This document shows positions 52,841-63,539 of a stretch of DNA of 64,000 nucleotides, piece by piece (position 1 is the stretch's first letter; each line of letters starts with the position of its first letter). The translations under genes were made by a program, and so were the position numbers. The notes beneath the pieces are model-generated. The model worked only from the letters and a program-made list of their open reading frames with translations, was not told the origin of the DNA and did no database searches. Location of the stretch: positions 1 through 64,000 of the forward strand of contig NZ_LGHM01000125.1 of NCBI RefSeq assembly GCF_001908185.1. Direction: 5' to 3'. This DNA is from Bradyrhizobium sp. AS23.2 (lineage in GTDB: Bacteria > Pseudomonadota > Alphaproteobacteria > Rhizobiales > Xanthobacteraceae).

Positions 52841-55800
52841 TCAACGCACGCCGCCGTCACCGATGATCGTGTACGGCGCCCAGAACAGCGGATGCGCATA
52901 GGCAAACTCGGTCTTGCCTTCGCTGTTGAGATAGCCGGAACCATCCACAAGGGCCATCATCGCCTGCCGCAGCGCTTCGCTGCGCGACAGTTTTGGATCG
53001 TCCGCCTGCCGCTTGAACAGATCAGTTACCAGCTGCCGCGCCGATTGCGAATGCACCGACCAGTTCGTCACCAGCAAGGCGCGCGTTCCGGCGTAGAAGA
53101 ATGCACGGCCAAGGCCGGAGGCCGCCTCGGCGCCGGCGCCCGCGCCCGCGCCGGTGTTGCAGGCGGACAGGATGACCCAGTCCGCATCGAGCTTGAGGCT
53201 GAGAATCTCCTCCATGGTCAGGAGGCCGTCGCCGCCCTCGCCCGTCACCGCCGGGGACGACAGAGCGAGCGCCGGCTGCGTCAGTCCGTTGAGCTCACCG
53301 GGGACGAGACCGTGGGTCGCGAAGGCCAGGATCCTGAAGCCGGAGAGGTTCATGGTCTTGACCGCGCTCTCGGTCGCGCTCTTGCCGAGGAACAGCACCT
53401 TCGAAGGATCCGCTTGCAGCGCCAGCGCGATCGATTTCAACTCGTCCGCAGTGTCAGGAAGCCGGGGCAACAGACCGATCTCGGCGCTGTCGACACCTTC
53501 GAGCTTCGGACTGTTGCGCCGCTTCAGCGGCCCGCCGCGCGTCGTGTTACCGCCGGCGTCGGCGACCTGAACCTTCTCCCCGCCCCCTTCTGCCTCAGCC
53601 TGCTGATCCCTGTTGAAATAGGGATCGCCGAAGGCCACGAGGTCACTGCGGCCGGACTTGCCCGGCGGCAGCTGCCGCAGCGTGCGTAGCGCCGCCGCCG
53701 AGGGCACCGTCGACACCGCATGGGTTCGCGCGAGCCATGGCACGTTGCGATAACCGATGAAGAGCGGATCCTCGTCCGCGGCCACCTCGGCCGGTGCCGT
53801 CGGCCACAGCGAAAGCGGCAACAGGCCGAGCGCGCCATTGGTCACAACGATGAGATTCCTGGCCGGCTTCCATCCGCTCTCGACCGGCTTCAGCAGCAGC
53901 TCATAGAGCTCGTAGCCGAGCTTGAGATCGAACGGCGGAATGTCCGAGATCATCGCAGCCTGCGGCTCCAGCGCTTCACGCAGCTTGCGGATCTTGGTCT
54001 CGATGTCGCCGATCTTCGCCTTGACGGCGGCGAACGCCACCGGGCCCGACTTGGGCACGGCCCAGACGAAGCTGCCGTTCTGGCCGAAATAGAAGGACAG
54101 CATGGCCTCGTTGTCGGAAAGCGTCGCCCGGATCTCCGCAACGCTGGGCGGCTTGGGCGAGACGAGGTCGGCGTAGGTCGGGAATTTCTGCTTGATCTCC
54201 TGGCGTGCCTTGTCGCGCTCCCCGCGCAAGGCCGCGATCGATGCCTGGATCTGTTGAACCCCCTTCTCGTCGCGTTGCGCCGAGGGAATGGCGAGGACGT
54301 TGTTGAGCGTGCCGAGCTGGGCGTTGACCTGCTTGGTCAGATCCTGCTCCTTGCGCACGATCTCGGCGAGCGCGGGATCCTTGGCCGCCGCGCGCGCGCT
54401 CGAGGCAGCCAGTGCCTGCTGCACGGAACGGCCCCGGATGGCATCAGCCAGACTGAAAGTCTCCTCGCCGACGCCGCTGCCGGTCCCCTCGGCCCGCGCG
54501 AGCAGCAACAGATAGCTCTCGACGATCGTTTGCAGCCGCTGGCTGCGCGCGGCCACCACGGTGGTGTTCTCGTCGTCGGCGTTCTCATTGGCGTTCGCCA
54601 TCATGATCGGGATGGCGGCCTTGAATTCCCGGATGGCATCGGCGTCGCGCCTTGCGCGCATCAGACCGACCGCCAGCGTGCCGCGCGCCGACGCGGCATC
54701 GAAGTGATTTTCGCCGACCCGTCCGATCTGCTTCTTGACCAGCTGCTCAGCGGCGGCGATGCCGGCGTCCAATTGGCCGGAATTATAGAGCGCGAGGATG
54801 CGTGCTGGGTTGAGCTCGATGACCTGACGTCGCTGCGGCTCCCAATTGGCGATCGCCTTGTCGATCTTTGTGAACATCTCGTTGGCCTCGGCATTCTTGC
54901 GCTGCAGATTCAGAATGCCGGCGAGCGCGGACAACATCTGCACCGTCGATTGCGAGTCGTCCGGCACGCCGACCGTCTTGTTGATCTCGAGCGCGACGCG
55001 GCCCAGTTGCTCGGCTTCGTCGTAACGGCCCTGGTCGACCAGAATGCCGGCCAATCCCATCACGAAACGCGGCGTCACAGGATTGTACTTGCCGGTGTCC
55101 TTCAAGCGCGACAACAGCGCCCGGCGCGCGTCGACCTCGGCTTCGGCGAGACGACCCTGCCTCGCTTTCATGCGCGCCTGATTCAAAATCGTGCCGTCGA
55201 CCACCTGCCGCAGAACGGTTTCCGCGGGCGGATTGTCCGACTCCAATACGCCCTTGTTGCCGGCGCGCTTGCGCACCTCCGCCGTGCGATAGGCGGCCTC
55301 GGCCTCGGCGAACTGGCCTCTCGCCTCAAAAAGCCGGCCACGGGAAATCTCGATCTCGCCCTCCCAGGTCTGGCCGAACCTGGCATAGGAGGCGCGCCAC
55401 CCCGGAAGTCCGCTGGTGCGCGCCTCCTGGATCGCGGTCAGGCTCCGGCGCAGATAGGCCTCGGCCTGGGCGATGTCACCCATCTGGATGAGAATGGCCG
55501 CAACTGTGCGATTGGCGTTGAACTGATATCCCTTCGCGCCGGGCACGCCGACCGACTCGCGCAAGAGTCTCTGCATGACCTCGAGCGCACGCTTGGGATC
55601 ACCGGCAAGAGCATATTGCTGCGACTGGAGCTGCATCATCCGCCCCATCATGTTCGGGCTCACGGCGCCGCGTCCCACCTCCACGGCCTTGTTGGCATCG
55701 GCGATGGACTCGGCGAGCCGGCCGAGCTGCGAGCGCGCATTGGCGCGATCGAAATAGAATTGCGCGAGATCCTCGCGGGACTCCTTCCCCGTCGGGGCGG

Positions 55801-56260
55801 CATCGGCGTCCGACTTCAGTTCCGCGATCATCTTCTCATCAGGCTTCTCGCCGTCGAGGATCGCCGTGATGTCGGAGATGCTGCGCGGCGGCGCGATGAA
55901 ATCCTTCGGCAGCGCAGCGCCCGGATCCAGCTTGGGCGCCACCTCCTTCGGAAGTTCGACCGCAACGTTCGCGCGGCCGTTCGCGGCGCTGAGCGCGGCA
56001 AGCACGCACGCCTTTACCTGGGGCGAGGCCTTGGCGCGGCAGGCTTCGAGATTGGCTCCTCCCGCGGGTCCCCCGCCGGCACGCATGCAGGCCTGCACGA
56101 TGGGTTTTCCGACGGTCATCCGGCAGTTCTCGATCGCCGCCTCCTTGGTCAGCGCGGCGGCTGAACCGGTCGATCCCAGCAGAACGGCGAGGGCCAGCAA
56201 TTTCGGCGGCAGGGTGAAGTCCAGACGGCTCTTAAACGGATTCGTGGCGTCTAAGCTCAT
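52841..56260 (-). CDS. Exported TPR-CHAT (caspase-like) protein
   Basis: 1139 residues with an N-terminal signal sequence (LLALAVLLGSTGSAAA). A short Cys-containing domain follows (about 40-95), then a long helical region with TPR-like repeats (about 165-560: NARSQLGRLAESIADANKAV, ILVDQGRYDEAEQLGRVALE) and a coiled coil (about 630-700). The C-terminal CHAT peptidase domain holds the dyad H983 (ILAFATHG) and C1034 (WVILSACNTGAG); the HPLFWAPYTIIGDGG end is typical. CHAT enzymes are caspase/separase-like. Export to the periplasm is notable because the best-known bacterial CHAT proteases act in the cytosol. It heads a tight four-gene operon. Confidence 0.9.
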   Translation of the reverse strand: MSLDATNPFKSRLDFTLPPKLLALAVLLGSTGSAAALTKEAAIENCRMTVGKPIVQACMRAGGGPAGGANLEACRAKASPQVKACVLAALSAANGRANVAVELPKEVAPKLDPGAALPKDFIAPPRSISDITAILDGEKPDEKMIAELKSDADAAPTGKESREDLAQFYFDRANARSQLGRLAESIADANKAVEVGRGAVSPNMMGRMMQLQSQQYALAGDPKRALEVMQRLLRESVGVPGAKGYQFNANRTVAAILIQMGDIAQAEAYLRRSLTAIQEARTSGLPGWRASYARFGQTWEGEIEISRGRLFEARGQFAEAEAAYRTAEVRKRAGNKGVLESDNPPAETVLRQVVDGTILNQARMKARQGRLAEAEVDARRALLSRLKDTGKYNPVTPRFVMGLAGILVDQGRYDEAEQLGRVALEINKTVGVPDDSQSTVQMLSALAGILNLQRKNAEANEMFTKIDKAIANWEPQRRQVIELNPARILALYNSGQLDAGIAAAEQLVKKQIGRVGENHFDAASARGTLAVGLMRARRDADAIREFKAAIPIMMANANENADDENTTVVAARSQRLQTIVESYLLLLARAEGTGSGVGEETFSLADAIRGRSVQQALAASSARAAAKDPALAEIVRKEQDLTKQVNAQLGTLNNVLAIPSAQRDEKGVQQIQASIAALRGERDKARQEIKQKFPTYADLVSPKPPSVAEIRATLSDNEAMLSFYFGQNGSFVWAVPKSGPVAFAAVKAKIGDIETKIRKLREALEPQAAMISDIPPFDLKLGYELYELLLKPVESGWKPARNLIVVTNGALGLLPLSLWPTAPAEVAADEDPLFIGYRNVPWLARTHAVSTVPSAAALRTLRQLPPGKSGRSDLVAFGDPYFNRDQQAEAEGGGEKVQVADAGGNTTRGGPLKRRNSPKLEGVDSAEIGLLPRLPDTADELKSIALALQADPSKVLFLGKSATESAVKTMNLSGFRILAFATHGLVPGELNGLTQPALALSSPAVTGEGGDGLLTMEEILSLKLDADWVILSACNTGAGAGAGAEAASGLGRAFFYAGTRALLVTNWSVHSQSARQLVTDLFKRQADDPKLSRSEALRQAMMALVDGSGYLNSEGKTEFAYAHPLFWAPYTIIGDGGVR

Positions 56261-56340
56261 CTTGAAGGACCTTTGGGTAAAATGACTTGAAGAAACGAAA
56301 TAATCCTATCCTTATGGCTTGGGAGGACAAGCGCCAATCA

Positions 56341-57327
56341 ATGCGGTCGCGGGATATGCGCAAAAGAGTTAGCGACGGCGGCGACGACTTCCCCGGGCCC
56401 CGACGGTTCGTGCGCACGCTAATCGCGCTGCTCGCCGCATTGGTGGCGGGGCTGGATGCCAGCATAGCAAATGCCCTGGATAAACCACAACCAGAAGCTG
56501 TGCCCTGGAATACCGAGGCCATTTTCCGCGGAGCAACTGTCGCAGAGGATCTGGCTCTTCCCGACACACCAGAGACCGTCGACGAGCTCACCTCTCCGCG
56601 GATGGCCCTGCTCAAGCCGGTCGGGGCCGGCCCGTTTCCAGCGATCGTACTCATGCACCAATGTGCCGGGCTGAATGCGGCCGTTGCGGCCTGGGCGCGC
56701 GCCGCCGTCTCACGCGGCTACGTCGTACTGCTCGTCGACAGCCTCGGACCACGGAACGTCAAGAGCGTGTGCTTCGGTCCGAGAAACGGCGTTAATTTCT
56801 TTCGCGGCGCCAGGGATGCGCTGCAAGCCGCAGAACATCTTCGCAAACAAAGCTATGTCGACAGCAAGCGCGTCGCCTTCGTCGGCTTTTCCTGGGGCGC
56901 GATGGTGGGACTGCTCACCGCAAGCTCCCACTATGTCGGCGCGTTGAAGTTCGAGTCGGGGTTTGCGGCGGTCGCGAGTTTCTATCCCGGCTGCTTCCGC
57001 ATCACACCGAAAGAGCGGCCGCCGTTCGACCTGGTCAATCCGGACATCTCACGACCCCTTCTGGTGCTGATGGGCGATGCGGACACCGAGACGCCCGCAT
57101 CGGAATGCATCGACAAGTTCGATGCTCTCAAGCGAAGCGGCATCCCCGTGGAATGGCATCTCTATCCCGGCGCGACACATTGCTGGGATTGCCAGCAGCT
57201 CGACGGCTTCAGCAAGATCGACGTCCGCGGTCATCAGGTCGAGTATCATTTTCGTCAGGATCTGACCGACGACTCCCGGCGCAGGCTGTTTGAGTTTCTG
57301 GATCGCTCCATGTCGGCGCGGAAATAA
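56341..57327 (+). CDS. Exported dienelactone hydrolase-family protein
   Basis: 328 residues from ATG 56341, with several possible starts between TTG 56287 and ATG 56356. A signal sequence (RTLIALLAALVAGLDASIANA) is followed by an alpha/beta-hydrolase of the dienelactone hydrolase type. The nucleophile serine lies in VAFVGFSWGAMVG, the acid in LLVLMGDADTETPA, and the His in YPGATHCWD. The enzyme is likely periplasmic and hydrolyses an ester or lactone. The gene is divergent from the CHAT operon and convergent with the lipoprotein gene downstream. Confidence 0.85.
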   Translation: MRSRDMRKRVSDGGDDFPGPRRFVRTLIALLAALVAGLDASIANALDKPQPEAVPWNTEAIFRGATVAEDLALPDTPETVDELTSPRMALLKPVGAGPFPAIVLMHQCAGLNAAVAAWARAAVSRGYVVLLVDSLGPRNVKSVCFGPRNGVNFFRGARDALQAAEHLRKQSYVDSKRVAFVGFSWGAMVGLLTASSHYVGALKFESGFAAVASFYPGCFRITPKERPPFDLVNPDISRPLLVLMGDADTETPASECIDKFDALKRSGIPVEWHLYPGATHCWDCQQLDGFSKIDVRGHQVEYHFRQDLTDDSRRRLFEFLDRSMSARK

Positions 57328-57340
57328 CAGATTTCGCAGA

Positions 57341-58114
57341 TCAGCCCTTCACGACGACCGCGCGGCCATAGGGCGGCTGTGCCGCGACCGGCGGGTTGGC
57401 GGTCTGGGCGGCGAGCTCCCCGATCAGGCGGTCGGCATCGGCGGCCATGCCGTCGGGCGCCTGGATCACCAGCCGCTCGAGCGCCCAGCGGTAGGACGAG
57501 ACGCGCTGCTCCAGGCATTGCTGCACCCACTGAACGATCAGCGAGTTCTCCTGCATACGCGCGACCGCGTCGTCCCTCTCCCTCGGCGACAGATCGGAGA
57601 CGCGCGCCATGCTGGCATTGCGCTTTCTGTCGAGGTCGATGACGCGAATCGCGGAGGCGAAGAACGACTCGAAACGCGTGATGTCGTTGCGCACGTCCTC
57701 GATCAGCTGCGCATAGCGCGAGGAATGCGAGCGGTGCGGCTCGTCGATCAGCGTGCGTCCGTACATGGTGCGGTCGAACACGATCTTCTGCCGCCAGGGC
57801 GAGGGCAACGGCTTGTAGTCGCCGAACACGCTCTTCCAGGCCGGCCGCGACAGCGGCGGCTCGATCATGGGATAAGCGAGGTCGCGAAGCTGGCGCTCCT
57901 CGTCGGTGAGCTGGAACTGCGACGCTTGCAGACCAACGCTGGAGGTGACTTCAGCGCCCAGCCAGCGATGCATGTCGTCGCTGCGCATGTCGGCGCGGGT
58001 GCGGCCGAAATCGCCGCCGCTGCAGGCGCCAAGAACTACGCTCAGCGCCGCGCTTAGCAGCGCGAGCAGGACGGCCGATACGACAGGTCGGATCTGGCGG
58101 GTGGTTTCCGGCAT
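57341..58114 (-). CDS. Lipoprotein of unknown function
   Basis: 257 residues from ATG 58114 (MPETTRQIRP). The hydrophobic signal ends in the lipobox VVLGAC, giving an acylated cysteine. The mature part is mainly helical and rich in charged residues, with no recognised domain (MIEPPLSRPAWKSVFGDYKP, then RYAQLIEDVRNDITRFESFF). It is likely anchored in the inner or outer membrane. It follows the small gene at 58131 by 16 bp on the same strand, so the two are probably co-transcribed. Confidence 0.75.
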   Translation of the reverse strand: MPETTRQIRPVVSAVLLALLSAALSVVLGACSGGDFGRTRADMRSDDMHRWLGAEVTSSVGLQASQFQLTDEERQLRDLAYPMIEPPLSRPAWKSVFGDYKPLPSPWRQKIVFDRTMYGRTLIDEPHRSHSSRYAQLIEDVRNDITRFESFFASAIRVIDLDRKRNASMARVSDLSPRERDDAVARMQENSLIVQWVQQCLEQRVSSYRWALERLVIQAPDGMAADADRLIGELAAQTANPPVAAQPPYGRAVVVKG

Positions 58115-58130
58115 GGCACGAAGCCGGATA

Positions 58131-58319
58131 TCAGCGACGCCGACGACGGCGCCCCGGCGCTGTGCCCTGCTCCGGCCCACGATCGCCACTGGTTTCGTCG
58201 GTCTGGCGCTCGATGCGGATCACGGGGAGGATCAGAACCGTTCCCGTTTCCGTGCGCGGTGCGGCATCCCCGGACGAGCCTGCCCGGCGACCGGCCGGAA
58301 ATTCGATGATGGTCCCCAT
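58131..58319 (-). CDS. Small Arg-rich hypothetical protein
   Basis: 62 residues (starts MGTIIEFPAGRRAG, ends with six arginines), with GAGAGC upstream of ATG 58319. The MGTIIEFP start recalls small hypothetical proteins of Bradyrhizobium and relatives. It is probably cytosolic, without a membrane segment, and its function is unknown. It precedes the lipoprotein gene in the same direction. The upstream space to 58572 holds the CtrA-type sites shared with the divergent DUF2336 gene. Confidence 0.6.
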   Translation of the reverse strand: MGTIIEFPAGRRAGSSGDAAPRTETGTVLILPVIRIERQTDETSGDRGPEQGTAPGRRRRRR

Positions 58320-58391
58320 GTCAGCTCTCTATCAATTGCCGCGCGACCAAACGCGCTCATGCAACATGCAGTCATTAAGATCAGTTCATGG

Positions 58392-58406
58392 TTAACGAGA
58401 TGTAAA
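58392..58406. promoter_or_regulatory. Near-consensus CtrA box
   Basis: TTAA-N7-TAAA at 58392-58406 differs from the TTAA-N7-TTAA consensus of the cell-cycle regulator CtrA at one base. It lies between the divergent small gene (start 58319) and DUF2336 (start 58573), and both half-sites share the TTAACGAG start with the perfect box downstream. Confidence 0.45.
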
Positions 58407-58503
58407 CGTGCCGTCCTGCCCGTAACCGCACGGGCGGTCCACCCGCGTCCGTTGCGGCACGAAACACCTCAAAAGCATCGGTCGGCTTCACGCCTCGTTT
58501 TCC

Positions 58504-58518
58504 TTAACGAGCCTTTAA
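58504..58518. promoter_or_regulatory. Perfect CtrA box upstream of the DUF2336 gene
   Basis: TTAACGAGCCTTTAA is an exact TTAA-N7-TTAA site. It ends 54 bp before the DUF2336 start codon, a good position for control of that promoter by CtrA, the essential cell-cycle response regulator of alphaproteobacteria. Confidence 0.65.
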
Positions 58519-58572
58519 AAGAACCTGCGATACGTTCGCTGCGAGTATGTTTTCCAGGTCGCGTATCTCTCC

Positions 58573-59547
58573 ATGACCAAGTCGCTGTTTCCCGGATTCG
58601 ACGGGCTGATGACCCTCTCCCGTCGCGAAGGCGTCGACATCCGTCCGACGCTCTTGCGCGTGCTGACCGACCTCTATGTCCAGGCGAGCAGCCACAGCGA
58701 GGATGAACAGCGCCAGTTCGTCGAGCTTGCGACACGGCTGATCGACCAGGTCGACGATGCGACGCGCGCCGTCGTCAAGGCGCGGCTTGCGATCTATCCC
58801 TCGACGCCCGCCCCGATCATGCAGAAGCTCGGGCTCTCGGCCGCCCAGGAAGGCCGCCGGGTTCCGCTCGCACGCGAAATCCCCGCCCCGTCCCCCGCCC
58901 CCTCGCCGGTCCGCACGCCGACCGACGCCGAGCTGCGCATGGCCTCGAACATGGCGATGCAGCCGAAGGACGCGGCAGAGATCCACGACATGTTCTTCCG
59001 CGCCGGCGCATCCGAGCGCGCGCTGATCCTGCACAATCTGGCGCAGACCCCGCTCAAGGCCGCGCCGCGCATTCCGACCGTGCGCGCCGAGCGCGCGATC
59101 CAGATCCTCGAGATGGCGGCGATCGCCAATGATGTCGAGAATTTCACCCTCGAGCTCGGCGACAGCCTGATCCTGCCCTCGCGCGTCGCGGCCCAAATCG
59201 TCGACGATCCCGGCGGCGAAGCGCTTGCGGTCGCCGCCCGCGCGCTCGACATGCCGAGCCCGAACTTCCAGCGCATTCTGCTGTTCTTCAAGCCGGAGAT
59301 CGGCACGTCGGTGAACAACGTGTACCGGCTGTCCCGGCTCTACGACCGCCTCAGCGACCGCGCCGCGCTGGTGATGCTGGCGGCCTGGCGCGACTCCGCG
59401 CTCGCAGTCACGCGCGCAAAATACCAGTCGTCGCTGCATGACGGCGAACGCCAGCGCGCGCGCGCAGGCGCAAGCCAGACGCGGCCGGGCGTGCAGCCCG
59501 GCTCAAGCCCAACGGTGCGGACGAGCACCGGGGGATCAGACCGCTAG
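58573..59547 (+). CDS. DUF2336 domain protein
   Basis: 324 residues, soluble and helical, with the DUF2336 pattern of repeated alpha-helical segments (LRVLTDLYVQASSHSEDEQR, ALILHNLAQTPLKA, LPSRVAAQIVDDPGGEALAV). It ends in an S/T/R-rich disordered tail. DUF2336 is found almost only in alphaproteobacteria and has no established biochemical role. The perfect CtrA box upstream suggests cell-cycle-linked expression. It ends convergently with the DUF1491 gene, with a strong hairpin between. Confidence 0.9.
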   Translation: MTKSLFPGFDGLMTLSRREGVDIRPTLLRVLTDLYVQASSHSEDEQRQFVELATRLIDQVDDATRAVVKARLAIYPSTPAPIMQKLGLSAAQEGRRVPLAREIPAPSPAPSPVRTPTDAELRMASNMAMQPKDAAEIHDMFFRAGASERALILHNLAQTPLKAAPRIPTVRAERAIQILEMAAIANDVENFTLELGDSLILPSRVAAQIVDDPGGEALAVAARALDMPSPNFQRILLFFKPEIGTSVNNVYRLSRLYDRLSDRAALVMLAAWRDSALAVTRAKYQSSLHDGERQRARAGASQTRPGVQPGSSPTVRTSTGGSDR

Positions 59548-59556
59548 AGGCCATTT

Positions 59557-59579
59557 CCGTTCCGATGGAATCGGAACGG
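59557..59579. terminator. Perfect 10-bp hairpin between convergent genes
   Basis: CCGTTCCGAT / ATCGGAACGG around the loop GGA. It lies between the stops of DUF2336 (59547) and DUF1491 (59613), so it can serve both strands. There is no long T-tract; the following TCCACTTCGCTTGAAAACGC resembles part of a dispersed Bradyrhizobium repeat. Confidence 0.55.
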
Positions 59580-59612
59580 GGCCGGCCTCCACTTCGCTTG
59601 AAAACGCTCTAG

Positions 59613-59957
59613 TCAGATTTTCGCCAGCTCGAGAAAGTGCCGCCCCGCGCGGTCTTCGGTCTCAACGATCCAGGCGTCGGGATCGAAGCGGATTTCCTTG
59701 GTCAGGCGCTCCTCGATGGCCTGCTCCGGCATCGGCTGCGGGCCGGCCGGCACGAAGAAGCGATCGATCGGCCGTCCGTCCTCATAGACGGTCTGCGGCG
59801 CCGGCACGTAGAGCATCGCATTGCCGTCGAGCAGCGATACCTTCACGAACACCGCGCCCGCCTCCTCGGCGCCGCGACGGCGCACCGCGCCGAATACGCC
59901 CTCGGTCTGGCACCGGCGCAAATAGGCTGAGACCCAGATGTTTGATTTCAAACGCAT
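59613..59957 (-). CDS. DUF1491 family protein
   Basis: 114 residues from ATG 59957 (MRLKSNIWVSAYLRRCQTEG). The sequence follows the family layout: a start of the type LKSNIWVSAYLRRC, then GAVFVKVSLLDGNAMLYVPA and a C-terminal acidic half (ERLTKEIRFDPDAWIVETED) ending FLELAKI. It is soluble, conserved in alphaproteobacteria and of unknown role. It is downstream of the peptidoglycan-binding gene in the opposite-facing block, separated by 57 bp. Confidence 0.9.
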   Translation of the reverse strand: MRLKSNIWVSAYLRRCQTEGVFGAVRRRGAEEAGAVFVKVSLLDGNAMLYVPAPQTVYEDGRPIDRFFVPAGPQPMPEQAIEERLTKEIRFDPDAWIVETEDRAGRHFLELAKI

Positions 59958-60014
59958 GAAGCGCACGATAGGCCAGTGCCGGGATCAGCACCAGCCTCCA
60001 CGCAAGTGTGAAAA

Positions 60015-60708
60015 CTATTCGACGGGATGGCCGATCGCGGCCCCGAGCTCGCGCAGCAGGCGATCAGACACCAGCCCGGTGACCTGCATCTTGTGCTCGC
60101 GCTCGAACTTCTGGATCGCGGCCTGAGTCTCGCCGCTCATCGCGCCCGTGACCTTCAAATTCCCATAGCCGTATTCGGACAGCGCGCGCTGCACGCCCGC
60201 GATGCGCCGCGCGGCCGGGCTCTGCTGCACCGGAACAGGTGCTGGCGGACGCGCGATGGCGACGGAGGGCGGCGTCGAAGTCGTTGCCTTGACCAGATTG
60301 GTCAGAGGATCGCTTGAGCGCGGCGCCGATGCGGGCGCCTCGACCGGCTTCTCCGGCGCCCTCTCGGCGGGCTTCGGCTCGGCACGAAACTCCGTCGCCT
60401 TCGGCTCGAGCGGCGACATGTCGGCGCCGACGGGACGCGGGCGCGGCATCGGGTTCGACAGCGCGGCGGATGATGGCGCAGGAAGATTGATCACGGTGCC
60501 GAACATCGGCGCCGGGTGCCGGCCGGTCTGGAGGAACAGCGCATTTGCAACGATGGCGCTGATGGCGGCGACCGCGACGAGGCCGGCCAGCGTATCCTTG
60601 GGGCTGTGCAGCAGAACGCGCAGCACGAGATTGCGCTCGGTCTCGATGTCGACGACCGCGGCCTTGGCGCCACGACGGCGCGGAACGGCTCCATCCTTTG
60701 CAGACTTC

Positions 60709-60716
<8 letters not shown>
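60015..60716 (-). CDS. Membrane-anchored peptidoglycan-binding domain protein
   Basis: 233 residues, probable GTG start at 60716. A basic cytosolic N-terminus is followed by one membrane helix (GLVAVAAISAIVANALFL), a long P/A/S-rich periplasmic linker (about 75-165), and a C-terminal peptidoglycan-binding domain (IAGVQRALSEYGYGNLKVTG then IQKFEREHKMQVTGLVSDR). It overlaps the end of the histidine kinase gene by 8 bp. This coupling suggests that the kinase output and a cell-wall-contacting protein belong to one envelope function. Confidence 0.87.
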
Positions 60717-62619
<1,903 letters not shown>

Positions 62620-63002
62620 TCGTCAAAAGACGCGCCGGAACGCCTCCTTGTCGTGGAGCCACCGTGTCAGAGCGATCTTAAACGAGTGCTAAGGCGGCGC
62701 GGTCCTTCGCCGGACACGGTGTCATCGCGTGGCATTTTAGACGATTTGACGACGTCTTCCGTGGGGATGGTGAACACAGGGTTTCGCGTTGTCCCTCATG
62801 GTTTCGAATTGGTGGATATGCGGGAGGCGGAATCGCGGGCGCGGAACGTCAACCAAAAATTTACGAGACCGCGGCTTGCGAAGATTTTTGCGTAAATTTT
62901 CCGCAAATTAAGCTCAAGGCAATTACTTGCGATTTATCGAGAGTTGCTAGGTCCGACGCCTGCGGGGATCGCCGCGGCGGGATCTAACATACAGGTCGCA
63001 AG
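62620..63002. other. Intergenic region with AT-rich promoter-like segment
   Basis: No supported gene. The AT-rich stretch about 62850-62935 (AAAAATTTACGAG, TTTTTGCGTAAATTTTCC, CAAATTAAGC) stands out in GC-rich surroundings and probably holds the promoters for the divergent kinase and DUF5330 genes. A 42-codon frame around 62770-62895 is too weak to call. Confidence 0.4.
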
Positions 63003-63437
63003 ATGCGCTTTCTGCTTCGCATCACATTCTGGCTCGGGCTGGTGCTGGTGCTCCTGCCGCGGGACAAGACGCCGGAATCGGAGAAGCTGCCGCAGATCGG
63101 CGCCGCCGACGCGGTCCAGGCTGCGACCGCGGCCGTCTCCGACATGAGCCAGTTCTGCAAACGCCAGCCGGCGGCCTGCGAGGTCGGCGGACAGGCTGCG
63201 ACGATCATCGGCCAGCGGGCGCAGGACGGCGCGCGCAAGATCTACCAGATCATCAACGACAAGAAGGAGCAGATCCCCAACGACAAGAATGAGAAGAATG
63301 AGAAGAAGGCTCCCGACCACACCGGCGCGATCGCGCTGGCCGGCGAAGGCGATACGGCATCGAGCGAGGCGCCGCACGACACCTTGACCCAGGACGACCT
63401 CGCCCTTGAATGGCGCGGGCCGACGGCTGCGAATTAG
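63003..63437 (+). CDS. DUF5330 domain protein, membrane-anchored
   Basis: 144 residues: a short N-terminal signal or anchor (LLRITFWLGLVLVLLPRD), then the DUF5330 core with paired cysteines (MSQFCKRQPAACEVGGQA) and a helical segment (AQDGARKIYQIINDKKEQIP). A Lys/Asn/Glu-rich stretch follows (NDKNEKNEKK), then an acidic end. The family occurs in alphaproteobacteria and has no known function. It is convergent with the aminotransferase gene. Confidence 0.85.
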   Translation: MRFLLRITFWLGLVLVLLPRDKTPESEKLPQIGAADAVQAATAAVSDMSQFCKRQPAACEVGGQAATIIGQRAQDGARKIYQIINDKKEQIPNDKNEKNEKKAPDHTGAIALAGEGDTASSEAPHDTLTQDDLALEWRGPTAAN

Positions 63438-63463
63438 GACAAGCGTGGAGCTAAATTGGTGCG

Positions 63464-63539
63464 AGCCTGATTTACCTCTCCCTGCGGGACCCTATGGGAG
63501 AGGTGAACAAGCGGCGCAGCAAAACGGCGAAATCAGGCT
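63464..63539. repeat. Nested inverted repeat between convergent genes
   Basis: Outer arms AGCCTGATTT (63464-63473) and AAATCAGGCT (63530-63539) are perfect. An inner hairpin ACCTCTCCC ... GGGAGAGGT lies within. The right outer arm overlaps the aminotransferase stop codon. The size and design resemble a small non-autonomous repeat and could also terminate both transcripts. Confidence 0.6.

Noticed and set aside
53720..56164. 814-codon open frame on the plus strand opposite the CHAT gene
   Set aside because: The minus strand carries a signal peptide, TPR-like repeats and a CHAT dyad; the plus frame shows no domain.
62897..62911. Possible CtrA box ahead of DUF5330
   Set aside because: Only the right half-site TTAA is present; the left reads TTTT.
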